From NCBI RefSeq assembly GCF_001044425.1, contig NZ_LFML01000013.1, forward strand, positions 1 through 60,814: a stretch of 60,814 nucleotides of DNA, read 5' to 3'. This DNA comes from Streptomyces roseus. Its GTDB lineage: Bacteria > Actinomycetota > Actinomycetes > Streptomycetales > Streptomycetaceae. The notes beneath the pieces were generated by a model, which made no database searches, was not told the DNA's origin, and saw only the letters and a list, made by a program, of their open reading frames with translations. Below are positions 52,234 through 60,814 of the stretch, piece by piece (position 1 is the stretch's first letter; each line of letters begins with the position of its first letter). Position numbers and translations under genes: made by a program.

Positions 52234-53041
52234 AACGCTCCTCCATGACCCGCGTGATCAACGCCGCCGAGTCCTCTACGGACAGTGCGGCGGCCTGCAA
52301 GTGAGCGTAACGAAGCGACGCTTCCCTCACCACGTCAGGGTTGGCAGTCATGTGCCCCGCGATGAGGTCTTCCGTGTAGACGATTTCTGGGTCGTTGTCG
52401 AAGCGCAGGCCATTGAACGATCCGATTAGACCGGCATGTTGACCAGTCACGTAAGGGAGCACCTGGATCTGCACCCACCGGTTCTCATGGAAGCTCAGCA
52501 GATGCGAGAGTTGCGCACGCATCACCTCGCGACCGCCTATGGGCCGGTGCAGTACGCCCTCGTCCAGTACCACCCAGACCGTCGGCGACTTCTCCCTGTG
52601 CAGGATGCGGTGACGTTCCATTCGGGCCGCGACCAACTCATCGAGCCGGTCAGGCATTCCGGTCGCCAGTACAGCCCGTGCGTACGCCTCCGTCTGGAGC
52701 AGTCCGTACACGACCTGGGCCTGATAGGCCGAAATGAATGTCGCGCGGGCCTCCATCTCGGCATACGGCTGGAACCACGTCGGCAGCACGCTCCGCAGGA
52801 CCAGCCCCACCAGGCGGGAGAAGTGGCCGTCCGTGCCCAGGGCGGCGTCGATCCGTTCCGAGAAGTCCCGGGTCGGGACCTTGCGCGCCGTCTCGATCTG
52901 GCCGATCAGCGAGGCCGTGCAGAACACGATCTCGCCCAGCGCCGCCTGTTTCAGGTTGGCGGCCTCGCGCAGGCGGCGCAGTTCGGAGCCGTAGTAGTCC
53001 AGCGGCGAGGCGCTGGGGTCGAGGTCGCGGATGTTGGCCAA
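52202..53041 (-). CDS. XRE-family regulator with DUF5753 domain, WhiJ-like (279 aa)
   Basis: The N-terminal HTH is YYGSELRRLREAANLKQAALGEIVFCTASLIGQIETARK. The C-terminal DUF5753 region has WFQPYAEMEARATFISAYQAQVVYGLLQTEAYARAVL. Such proteins with a small DUF397 neighbour form many paralogous pairs in Streptomyces that influence development. The start is a TTG at 53041 (reading LANIRDLDPSASPLDYYG), preceded by GGGGGTGG, giving the usual family length. The frame is open upstream but without similarity. Confidence 0.88.
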   Translation of the reverse strand: MANIRDLDPSASPLDYYGSELRRLREAANLKQAALGEIVFCTASLIGQIETARKVPTRDFSERIDAALGTDGHFSRLVGLVLRSVLPTWFQPYAEMEARATFISAYQAQVVYGLLQTEAYARAVLATGMPDRLDELVAARMERHRILHREKSPTVWVVLDEGVLHRPIGGREVMRAQLSHLLSFHENRWVQIQVLPYVTGQHAGLIGSFNGLRFDNDPEIVYTEDLIAGHMTANPDVVREASLRYAHLQAAALSVEDSAALITRVMEERYGEQPEPDGQ

Positions 53042-53207
53042 GGGACGGCCACCCCCATGAAGACGCGGGTCGGATTCGGCTGTGGCCGAGCGTAGCGAGA
53101 CCGCCACGCAGCGGTGTCCGGAATCCGGCAACCATGTGACACACCTCCGCCCCGCACCGGGGGAACCGGGTACGGGGCGGGGTGTCGCTCGGCGCGGGGT
53201 GGGGGGA

Positions 53208-54917
<1,710 letters not shown>

Positions 54918-54996
54918 GAACTGCCTCCGGGGGGTGGGAGGGGGAAGCGAGAGGTTCGGGTGGGAGAAGAGATAGCGATCACCCGAGGCCCGAGTC

Positions 54997-55028
54997 AATG
55001 GTTTGGACCAAAGAAGGACTAGACCACT
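54997..55028. promoter_or_regulatory. Two adjacent DasR-like sites upstream of the chitinase gene
   Basis: AATGGTTTGGACCAAA (54997-55012) and GAAGGACTAGACCACT (55013-55028) match the dre consensus at 11 and 12 of 16 positions and abut exactly. Chitinase promoters in Streptomyces are known to carry paired direct repeats of this kind. Confidence 0.65.
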
Positions 55029-55070
55029 CGCCGCGCAAATGCGCTCGTCAGAGCCTTGCGGGCATGCGAA

Positions 55071-55103
55071 AAACCGCCCGCCACCCCGGGTGACGAGCGG
55101 TTT
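55071..55103 (-). terminator. Terminator of the luciferase-like gene
   Basis: AAACCGC (55071-55077) pairs with GCGGTTT (55097-55103), with inner CACCC/GGGTG pairing. On the minus strand a T-run follows, as in an intrinsic terminator. Confidence 0.75.
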
Positions 55104-55171
55104 AAGGGTCCCTTAGGACATGCTCCCGCAAGGTTTCGGCAACAAACCAGCCGAACTCCGTTCGTGCGCCG

Positions 55172-56323
55172 TCAATCAGCTGACGGCGCCTGCACCGGCA
55201 TCCCGTACGCGTCCGCGACGAGTTCGTACGAGCGCAACCGGGCCGCGCCGCCGTGGGCGTTGGCGGTCAGCATCAACTCGTCGGCGCCCGTGCGCTTGGC
55301 CAGGTCGTCGAGGCCGGCGCGGACCTCCTCGGCGGTGCCGTGGACCACGTTCGCGAGCCAGCCGTCCACGAACTCCCGCTCCAGCGGCGAGAAGCCGTAG
55401 GCCGCGGCCTCCTCGGGCGTCGGGACCAGACCGGGCCGGCCGCTGCGCAGCCGCAGCATCGACAGCGCGCCCGTGAGCACCTGGGCGCGGGCCTGGGCGT
55501 CGGTGTCGGCGGCGAGCGCCGAGACTCCGATCACGGCGTACGGGGCGTCCAGTACGGCCGAGGGGCGGAAGTTCTGGCGGTACAGGTCCAGCGCGGGCAG
55601 GGTGCCGGCCGCCGAGAAGTGGTGGGCGTACGCGAACGGCAGGCCGAGCTCGGCGGCGAGGCGGGCGCTGAACCCGGAGGAGCCGAGCAGCCACAGCGGC
55701 GGCCGTCCGGCGGGGCCCTGTACCGGCCCCGGCACCGCGTGCACGCGCGCGTACGGGTGCCCGTCGGGGAAGTCGTCGTCGAGGAAGCGGGTGAGCTCCA
55801 CGAGCTGCCGGGGGAACTCCTCGGCAGCCTCGTCGAGGCGGCCGGGGCCGCGCAGGGCGGCGGCCGTGCGGCCGTCGGTGCCGGGCGCGCGGCCGAGCCC
55901 GAGATCGATCCGGCCCGGGGCGAGCGCCTCCAGGGTGCCGAACTGCTCGGCGATGGCGAGCGGCGCGTGGTTGGGGAGCATGACCCCTCCCGAGCCGAGC
56001 CGGATGCGGGAGGTGTGGGCGGCCAGGTGGGCCAGGATCACGGCCGGGGAGGAGCTGGCCACCCCGGGCATGGAGTGGTGCTCGGCGACCCAGTGGCGGT
56101 GGTAGCCGCGGGACTCGGCGAGGCGGGCGATGTCCACGCTGGTGCGCAGGGACTCGTGGGCGGTGCTGCCGCTGCCGACCGTGACGAGGTCGAGCACCGA
56201 GAGCGCCACCGGCGCGTCGCCGCGTACGGCGCCCCGGATCGGATCCCGGTGGGCCGCCTGCCCTCCGCGGTCCTCGCGGCCGTCCCCGTCCGCGCCCCGA
56301 CCCGCGTCCCCGGTGTCACTCAT
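55172..56323 (-). CDS. LLM-class flavin-dependent oxidoreductase (383 aa)
   Basis: Luciferase-like monooxygenase, MsnO8/YhbW-type. ALSVLDLVTVGSGSTAHESLRTSVDIA starts the barrel. HRHWVAEHHSMPGVASSSPAVIL and RIRLGSGGVMLPNHAPLAIAEQFGTLEALAPGRIDLGLGRAPGT are diagnostic blocks. The first 38 residues are Asp/Gly/Arg-rich and probably disordered. ATG 56323 has GGGAG upstream. It uses FMN or F420; the substrate is unknown. It is divergent from the IclR gene (232-bp gap). Confidence 0.9.
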   Translation of the reverse strand: MSDTGDAGRGADGDGREDRGGQAAHRDPIRGAVRGDAPVALSVLDLVTVGSGSTAHESLRTSVDIARLAESRGYHRHWVAEHHSMPGVASSSPAVILAHLAAHTSRIRLGSGGVMLPNHAPLAIAEQFGTLEALAPGRIDLGLGRAPGTDGRTAAALRGPGRLDEAAEEFPRQLVELTRFLDDDFPDGHPYARVHAVPGPVQGPAGRPPLWLLGSSGFSARLAAELGLPFAYAHHFSAAGTLPALDLYRQNFRPSAVLDAPYAVIGVSALAADTDAQARAQVLTGALSMLRLRSGRPGLVPTPEEAAAYGFSPLEREFVDGWLANVVHGTAEEVRAGLDDLAKRTGADELMLTANAHGGAARLRSYELVADAYGMPVQAPSAD

Positions 56324-56555
56324 CGTCGCTCCCGTCCCGCTTGTCCGTCCGTACGAAGAATTCGAACCATCGGGGGCGCGCGGGCATTCCCGGCATCGAC
56401 CAGGACAGCGGGCGTGACCTTGGCATATGCCAGCGGGACAGGCGCGCGCGGAGGGGACGCGAATGAGCCATCAATCTCATCAACAGGCGCTCCACGTGGG
56501 CCTCTTGATGGCTATCGTGGTAAGGCAAGCGGTAACAACCTGCTAGGGGGAAACC

Positions 56556-57314
56556 GTGGCGCTGAAGCCCGAGCCGACCGCGCCGTTCCACTCGGTGCAG
56601 TACGCCCTGCGCGTACTCGAAACGATCGCCCGCCACACCGGCGGCGTGACCGACGACCAGATCGCGCGTGAGACCGGCCTGCCCGCGGTCCATCTCACAC
56701 CCATGCTCCTCATGCTGCGCCGAGAGGGGTACGTACTGCAGGTGTCGGACGGCGCCTACGCCATAGGCGACTCCCTCGTGCTGCTCGGCTCCGGCATAGA
56801 CCGGCAGCAGGCCCTCCAGAGCAAGCTCCAGGAAACCCTCGACCGGCTCCGGGACTCGGTGGGCGCCGCGGTCTACATCAGCCGGTACGTGGACGGCGAG
56901 GTGAAGATCACGCAGTTCGCGGACAGCCCGCGCACCCCGAAGGTGCACGAGTGGGTCGACTTCCGCTCCGCGGCGCACGCCAGCGCGGTCGGCAAGTGCC
57001 TGCTGACGCAGCTCGACCAGAACGGGCGGCGCGACCACCTCTCGCGGCACAAGATCGCCCGGCTCACGTCGAAGACGATCGTGAACGAGCGGATCCTCTT
57101 CTCCAAACTGGACGCGCAGCCGGCCACGGTTCCGGTGCTGGACCTCCAGGAGTACGCGGTGGGAACCGTCTGCGCCGCGGTGCCGATCACGGCGGGGGCC
57201 TCGGTGGGCTGCCTGGCCCTGTCGATGCCGGTCGAGCACGCGCACCGGCTGCGGGCCGCCGCGGACGCGCTGAACCGCAAGGCCGCACCCCTGCTGCTGT
57301 CGCTCACGCTCTGA
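56556..57314 (+). CDS. IclR-family transcriptional regulator (252 aa)
   Basis: The N-terminal winged HTH begins HSVQYALRVLETIARHTGGVTDDQIARETGLP (about 10-41). The C-terminal effector domain has FRSAAHASAVGKCLLTQL and GTVCAAVPITAGASVGCLALSMP. GTG 56556 has AGGGGGA upstream. The effector is unknown, and the adjacent divergent monooxygenase gene is the natural candidate target. Confidence 0.92.
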   Translation: MALKPEPTAPFHSVQYALRVLETIARHTGGVTDDQIARETGLPAVHLTPMLLMLRREGYVLQVSDGAYAIGDSLVLLGSGIDRQQALQSKLQETLDRLRDSVGAAVYISRYVDGEVKITQFADSPRTPKVHEWVDFRSAAHASAVGKCLLTQLDQNGRRDHLSRHKIARLTSKTIVNERILFSKLDAQPATVPVLDLQEYAVGTVCAAVPITAGASVGCLALSMPVEHAHRLRAAADALNRKAAPLLLSLTL

Positions 57315-57353
57315 CGGGTCCCGGCCGCGAGGGGCGCGGCGGCCCGGAAAACA

Positions 57354-57393
57354 CTTCGGGCGGTTCCCGGTGAACCGGAAACCGCCCGAAGTA
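57354..57393. terminator. Terminator after the IclR gene
   Basis: ACTTCGGGCGGTT (57354-57366) pairs with 57381-57393 (13 bp). The loop has a further CCGG/CCGG stem. It also stands just beyond the 3' end of the minus-strand tRNA-Lys and may serve both. Confidence 0.85.
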
Positions 57394-57397
57394 CAGG

Positions 57398-57471
57398 TGC
57401 GCCGCCAGGGACTCGAACCCCGGACCCGCTGATTAAGAGTCAGCTGCTCTAACCAACTGAGCTAGCGGCGC
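57398..57471 (-). tRNA. tRNA-Lys (CTT anticodon), copy 2
   Basis: Reverse-strand cloverleaf identical to copy 1 at 48335-48408 in all 74 bases. It has the same fold and no encoded CCA. Confidence 0.97.
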
Positions 57472-57535
57472 CTGACAGAGAAAATACTACCTGGTCCTCA
57501 GGGGTGCTCAAAACCAGTACCCGCGGGCGCGGGGA

Positions 57536-59221
57536 TCACCGCTCCAGGAGCTCGGCGCGGCCGTGCGCCTCGTACGCCGCCAGCAGGCCGGCGAGGTCCG
57601 CCGGGCCCAGGGGGCGGTACCCGGAGCCGCCCGGCGGGGACCACCAGACCGGGTCCGGGCAGCGGAAGCCGGACCGGCGCAGGGCGGCGCGGTGGATCTT
57701 GTTGGTGGCCGTCACCGGCATGGACTCCACGATCCGCACGTAGCGGGGGGACATCTTCGTGCCCAGGTCCGGCTGTGCGGCGAGGAACGCGGAGAAGGCC
57801 TCCGGCGAGAACCGCCGCCCCTCCTCCAGGGCCACCGCCGCCATCACCTGGTCACCGGCCGCCTCATCCGGAACCGCGTACACGGCGACCGCGGCCGCCG
57901 CCGGCCAGCGCGCCAGGATGTTCTCGATCACCGCCGCGGCGAGGTTCTCGCTGTCGACGCGCAGCCGGTCGTCCGTCCGGCCCGCGAAGTAGAGGAAGCC
58001 GTCCGCGTCCCGGAAGAAGAGGTCGCCCGTCCAGTACCAGCCGTCACGGGTCCGGGCCGCCTGCGCCTCGGGGTTTCGCCAGTAGCCCTCGAACAGGCTC
58101 CGGCCGCGGTTGACCAGCTCGCCGATCGCCGCGGAGCCGTTCAGGAGGCGGCCCGCCGCGTCCAGGAGGGCCGGCGGGCACTCCGCGCCCGTCCGCGGGT
58201 CGATCACCGCCAGGTCGGCTCCGGCCCCGGCCCGGCCCAGGGCGCCCGGCGGGGTGTCCGGGGTGCGCTGGACGGAGGCGCCGCCCTCGGTGGCCCCGTA
58301 CCCCTCCACCAGCCTGACCCCGAACCGCTCGGTGAAGCGCGCCGCGTCCACGGCGCCGGCCTCGGTGCCGAAGCCGAGGCGCAGGGAGTGCTCGCGGTCG
58401 TCGGGGCGGGGCTCGGTGGCCAGCAGGTACTGGACCGCCCGGCCGACGTAGGTGAAGTACGTGGCCCCGTACGCGCGGACGTCGGCCAGGAAGGCGGAGG
58501 CGGAGAAGCGGGGGCGCAGCGCCACGGAGGCGCCCGCGGCGAGGGCGGGCAGCCAGTCGGCGATGACGGCGTTGCCGTGGAAGAGCGGCATGCAGACGTA
58601 GTGGACGTCCTCGGCGGTGACCGAGAACTGCCGGACCAGCGAGTCCGCGGCGGCGGCCAGCCGACCCTGGCTGCACAGGGCCGCCTTGGGCGCGCCGGTG
58701 GAGCCGGAGGTGAAGTAGAGGAGGAAGCGTGAGCCGGGGGCGGGGGCGGCGAGCACGGCCTCGCCCGGCTTGGCGCCCGCGTACGGGGCGAGCAGGGCGG
58801 CGTACTCCTCGGAGTCGGTCACGAGGATCCGTACGCCGGGCAGGTCGAGCCCGCGCAGCAGGTGCAGGTGGGCGCGCTCGGTGACCAGGATCCGGCATTC
58901 GGTGTGCAGGATGTCGCGCGCCAGCTCGGGACCGCGCCGGGTGGGGTTGATCCCGGCGACGGCGGCCCCGGCGAGGGCCGCCGCGCCGAGCCAGAAGGGG
59001 AACTCGGGGGTGTTGTCCAGCAGCACCCCGACGTGCGGTTCGGTGCCCCGGCCCGCCGGCAGGAGGTCGACGAGCAGCGCGGCGCGCGCGGCGGCCTCCT
59101 GGGCGGTGCGGTGGTGGCTGAGGACGGCGGTGTGCGTGCTCGCGCCGTACATCAGCCCCGGCCGGTGGTCGCCCCATTGGCGGGCTATGAGCTCCGCGAC
59201 GGTTTCGGGTGTCGTCCGCAT
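57536..59221 (-). CDS. AMP-forming acyl-CoA synthetase (561 aa)
   Basis: ANL superfamily. YFTSGSTGAPKAAL is the P-loop-like core A3, VEGYGATEGG is A5 and YWTGDLFFRDADGFLYFAGRTDDRLRV are A7-A8. The catalytic Lys is in PVTATNKIHRAAL near the C-terminus. It activates a fatty or other carboxylic acid as acyl-AMP, then as CoA thioester. ATG 59221 is 49 bp after the LPMO stop region. The substrate cannot be read from the sequence. It resembles FadD6-type fatty acyl ligases of actinobacteria. Confidence 0.92.
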   Translation of the reverse strand: MRTTPETVAELIARQWGDHRPGLMYGASTHTAVLSHHRTAQEAAARAALLVDLLPAGRGTEPHVGVLLDNTPEFPFWLGAAALAGAAVAGINPTRRGPELARDILHTECRILVTERAHLHLLRGLDLPGVRILVTDSEEYAALLAPYAGAKPGEAVLAAPAPGSRFLLYFTSGSTGAPKAALCSQGRLAAAADSLVRQFSVTAEDVHYVCMPLFHGNAVIADWLPALAAGASVALRPRFSASAFLADVRAYGATYFTYVGRAVQYLLATEPRPDDREHSLRLGFGTEAGAVDAARFTERFGVRLVEGYGATEGGASVQRTPDTPPGALGRAGAGADLAVIDPRTGAECPPALLDAAGRLLNGSAAIGELVNRGRSLFEGYWRNPEAQAARTRDGWYWTGDLFFRDADGFLYFAGRTDDRLRVDSENLAAAVIENILARWPAAAAVAVYAVPDEAAGDQVMAAVALEEGRRFSPEAFSAFLAAQPDLGTKMSPRYVRIVESMPVTATNKIHRAALRRSGFRCPDPVWWSPPGGSGYRPLGPADLAGLLAAYEAHGRAELLER

Positions 59222-59270
59222 GGGGCCGGAGGGTAGCTGACGCCTCGTCAGAACTGAATCGGTTCGAGGG

Positions 59271-59891
59271 TCAGAACTGGACGTCGGAGCAGGAGTAGAA
59301 GGCCATGGGGGTGTCGTTGACCGTCCAGACCGCCAGGATCATGTGCCGGCCGGTCTTGCCGCTCGGCATCGTGCCCTGGTGGACGGTGGTCATGGCCGGG
59401 CGGGCACCGTTGTAGGCGACGGTGAGGAAGGGCTGGGATTCGAGGGACGCGCGGGTGAGGGGCTTGGTGGGGTCCCAGCCGTTCTTGGTGACGTAGTACT
59501 TGAAGTCGGTGGTGGAGTGGTTGGCGGTGAACTGCCACCGGAAGCCGTAGCTCTGCCCGCTGGTCACCTTGGTGGTGGGCCAGGCACCGCCGCGCGGGTC
59601 GTCGAGCTGCGCGAACTCGCTGTGGCCGCCGGAACATATCTGACCGTCGGCCGGGCCGGCGGCCGGGAAGCCCTTGTAGCCCTCGACGCTCTGCGGCTCC
59701 CACTGGATGGGGCCGCAGTCGGAGACCGTCTTGTTGGCGCAGAGCTTCTGGCGGCTGATGGGGGTGTCGGTGTAGCCGTGGCCGCTCGCGGTGGGGGCGG
59801 TGAGCAGCGCCAGGCCGGCGATGACGCCGAGGCCGAGCGTGGCGGCGCCGGCCCGTCCGGGCAGGCGAACGGGCATGCGGATGGGACGCAT
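59271..59891 (-). CDS. AA10 lytic polysaccharide monooxygenase, chitin-active type (206 aa)
   Basis: A signal peptide (residues 1-37, ending TAPTASG) leaves His38 as the mature N-terminus (HGYTDTPISRQKLC). His125 in FTANHSTTDFKYYVTK is the second ligand, so the copper histidine brace is complete. A single domain without CBM, as in CBP21. It makes oxidative cuts in crystalline chitin and helps the GH18 chitinase. A DasR-like site lies about 55 bp upstream of the start. Confidence 0.95.
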   Translation of the reverse strand: MRPIRMPVRLPGRAGAATLGLGVIAGLALLTAPTASGHGYTDTPISRQKLCANKTVSDCGPIQWEPQSVEGYKGFPAAGPADGQICSGGHSEFAQLDDPRGGAWPTTKVTSGQSYGFRWQFTANHSTTDFKYYVTKNGWDPTKPLTRASLESQPFLTVAYNGARPAMTTVHQGTMPSGKTGRHMILAVWTVNDTPMAFYSCSDVQF

Positions 59892-59945
59892 GATGCTCCT
59901 TGAACGTGGGGGGAGTCCGATGAGAGCGTGCGCACGCGTGGGGAT

Positions 59946-59961
59946 TTAGGTCTAGACCAAG
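59946..59961. promoter_or_regulatory. DasR-like site upstream of the LPMO gene
   Basis: The central GGTCTAGACCA (59949-59959) is a perfect dre core. A second, weaker copy (TGTCCAGACCA, 59989-59999) lies 30 bp further upstream. Confidence 0.7.
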
Positions 59962-60093
59962 TACCAGGCTATGGACAGGAGTTGGCCATGTCCAGACCAA
60001 TGGGAGAACGGGTGGCCCGATGAATACCGGCCACCCGTTCTCTGTCAGCTGCGCCTGTCGCGGCTGTTGCCGCCGTTGCCGGCGTGGCTCCCG

Positions 60094-60814
60094 TTACTCG
60101 GGGCGCCCCGTGTAGAAGGCGACGGTGAGGTCCTTCACGAGGGCCTTGCGCTCGTAGTCGTCGAGCTCGACGAGCCCGCGGGTGGTCAGCCGGTGGACGG
60201 TGTCGTCGACCGCGTCGACGACCGAGGTCAGCACCGTGTCCCGGTGCTTGGCGTCGATCGCCGCGACCCGGCGCCGCCGCATGGCCTCGGCGACCTCGGG
60301 TGCGTACTCGATACGGGTCGGCTGGGCCGAGTACACCTCGATCCCGACCGCCTCGGTCTCGGCCGCCAGCATCCGCGTCAGCGCGTCGCCCACGGCCTCG
60401 GAGTCGCGCAGGGTGGGGGCGTCCTCGTGGAAGGCGTCGGCGGGCAGCTGGGACAGGACCCGGGCCATGGCCGATTCCACCTGCTCGGCGAGGTATTCGG
60501 TGTGGTCCTCGACGGCCAGGGTGGCCCGGGCCGTGTCCTTGACCTGCCAGACGACCTGGACGACGACCCGCAGGGCCAGCCCGCCGGAGTCCACGGCGGG
60601 CATGGGCTCGCTGCGCCAGTGGCGCAGCCGCACGTCGACGCGGCGGCGCAGCAGGAGGGGGCTGACCCAGGTGAGGCCGGTACGGCGGACCGTGCCGCGG
60701 TAGCGGCCGAAGAGGGTGAGCACCCAGGCGTGGCCGGCCTTCGCGCGGCCGAGCCCGCCGAGAGCGAGCAGCGCGACGATGCCGAGGAAGGCGAGCGGGG
60801 GCCAGTGGGTGGGG
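60094..60814 (-). CDS. SPFH/band 7 (stomatin-like) protein, 5' end beyond the window
   Basis: The readable part begins with a membrane segment (LAFLGIVALLALGGLG) and continues VLTLFGRYRGTVRRTGLTWVSPLLLRR, the SPFH domain entry. Then ALRVVVQVVWQVKDTARATLAVEDHTEYLAEQVESAM and IEVYSAQPTRIEYAPEVAEAMRRRRVAAIDAKHR follow, with a short C-terminal tail. It is anchored in membrane microdomains. The true N-terminus lies to the right of position 60814. Function is not known in detail for this class. Confidence 0.9.
   Translation of the reverse strand, partial: PTHWPPLAFLGIVALLALGGLGRAKAGHAWVLTLFGRYRGTVRRTGLTWVSPLLLRRRVDVRLRHWRSEPMPAVDSGGLALRVVVQVVWQVKDTARATLAVEDHTEYLAEQVESAMARVLSQLPADAFHEDAPTLRDSEAVGDALTRMLAAETEAVGIEVYSAQPTRIEYAPEVAEAMRRRRVAAIDAKHRDTVLTSVVDAVDDTVHRLTTRGLVELDDYERKALVKDLTVAFYTGRPE

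Overview
The window is high-GC actinobacterial DNA, almost certainly from a Streptomyces. The gene order acyl-CoA carboxylase / hmgL / acdH, then desEFABCD, hexosaminidase, glmS, universal stress protein, adpA and orn matches what I recall of the S. coelicolor chromosome core (about SCO2774 to SCO2793). cdgA (SCO2817 in that species) follows further on. This synteny is from memory; no database was searched.

Layout. 0-4.5 kb: end of a PucR-type regulator, a small secreted protein, an acyl-CoA dehydrogenase, TesB thioesterase, and DUF4253 and MarR genes. 4.5-12.8 kb: an SDR gene divergent from MarR, then a TetR gene divergent from a four-gene branched-chain acyl-CoA (leucine/isovalerate type) catabolic operon. 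12.8-16.7 kb: two overlapping dynamin-like GTPase genes. 16.8-24.3 kb: the complete desferrioxamine siderophore locus, with a palindromic iron box before desE and another before desA. 24.3-29.2 kb: GH20 hexosaminidase, a DUF4429/SHOCT protein, a small gene and glmS, with a DasR-like site. 29.2-33.7 kb: acetate-type transporter, universal stress protein, a membrane protein, adpA (with no TTA codon), orn and tRNA-His. 33.7-36.5 kb: a likely accessory cassette with a blasticidin-S deaminase homologue, an NAD(P)-binding protein, MarR and a second NAD(P)-binding protein. 36.5-42.9 kb: a two-component system, a secreted protein, a spermidine-synthase-like protein, a small protein, an NsdA-like regulator and a histidine phosphatase.

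43.0-47.1 kb holds the most unusual locus. Three translationally coupled genes encode a Cas4/RecB-type nuclease with four cysteines, a 521-residue protein I do not recognise, and a UPF1/Dna2-type SF1 helicase. Nuclease plus helicase together reproduce the domain content of eukaryotic Dna2 as separate subunits.

48.3-57.5 kb is bounded by two identical tRNA-Lys(CTT) genes in opposite orientation. Between them lie an M6 metalloprotease, cdgA (PAS-GGDEF-EAL), an XRE/DUF397 pair, a GH18 chitinase, a luciferase-like monooxygenase and an IclR regulator. 57.5-60.8 kb: acyl-CoA synthetase, an AA10 lytic chitin monooxygenase and the end of an SPFH-domain gene.

Two themes recur. Chitin/GlcNAc use (hexosaminidase, glmS, chitinase, LPMO) coincides with DasR-like palindromes at three places. 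Separately, three genes near the left end (PucR, DUF4253, MarR) have their stop codon inside a perfect or near-perfect tandem repeat.
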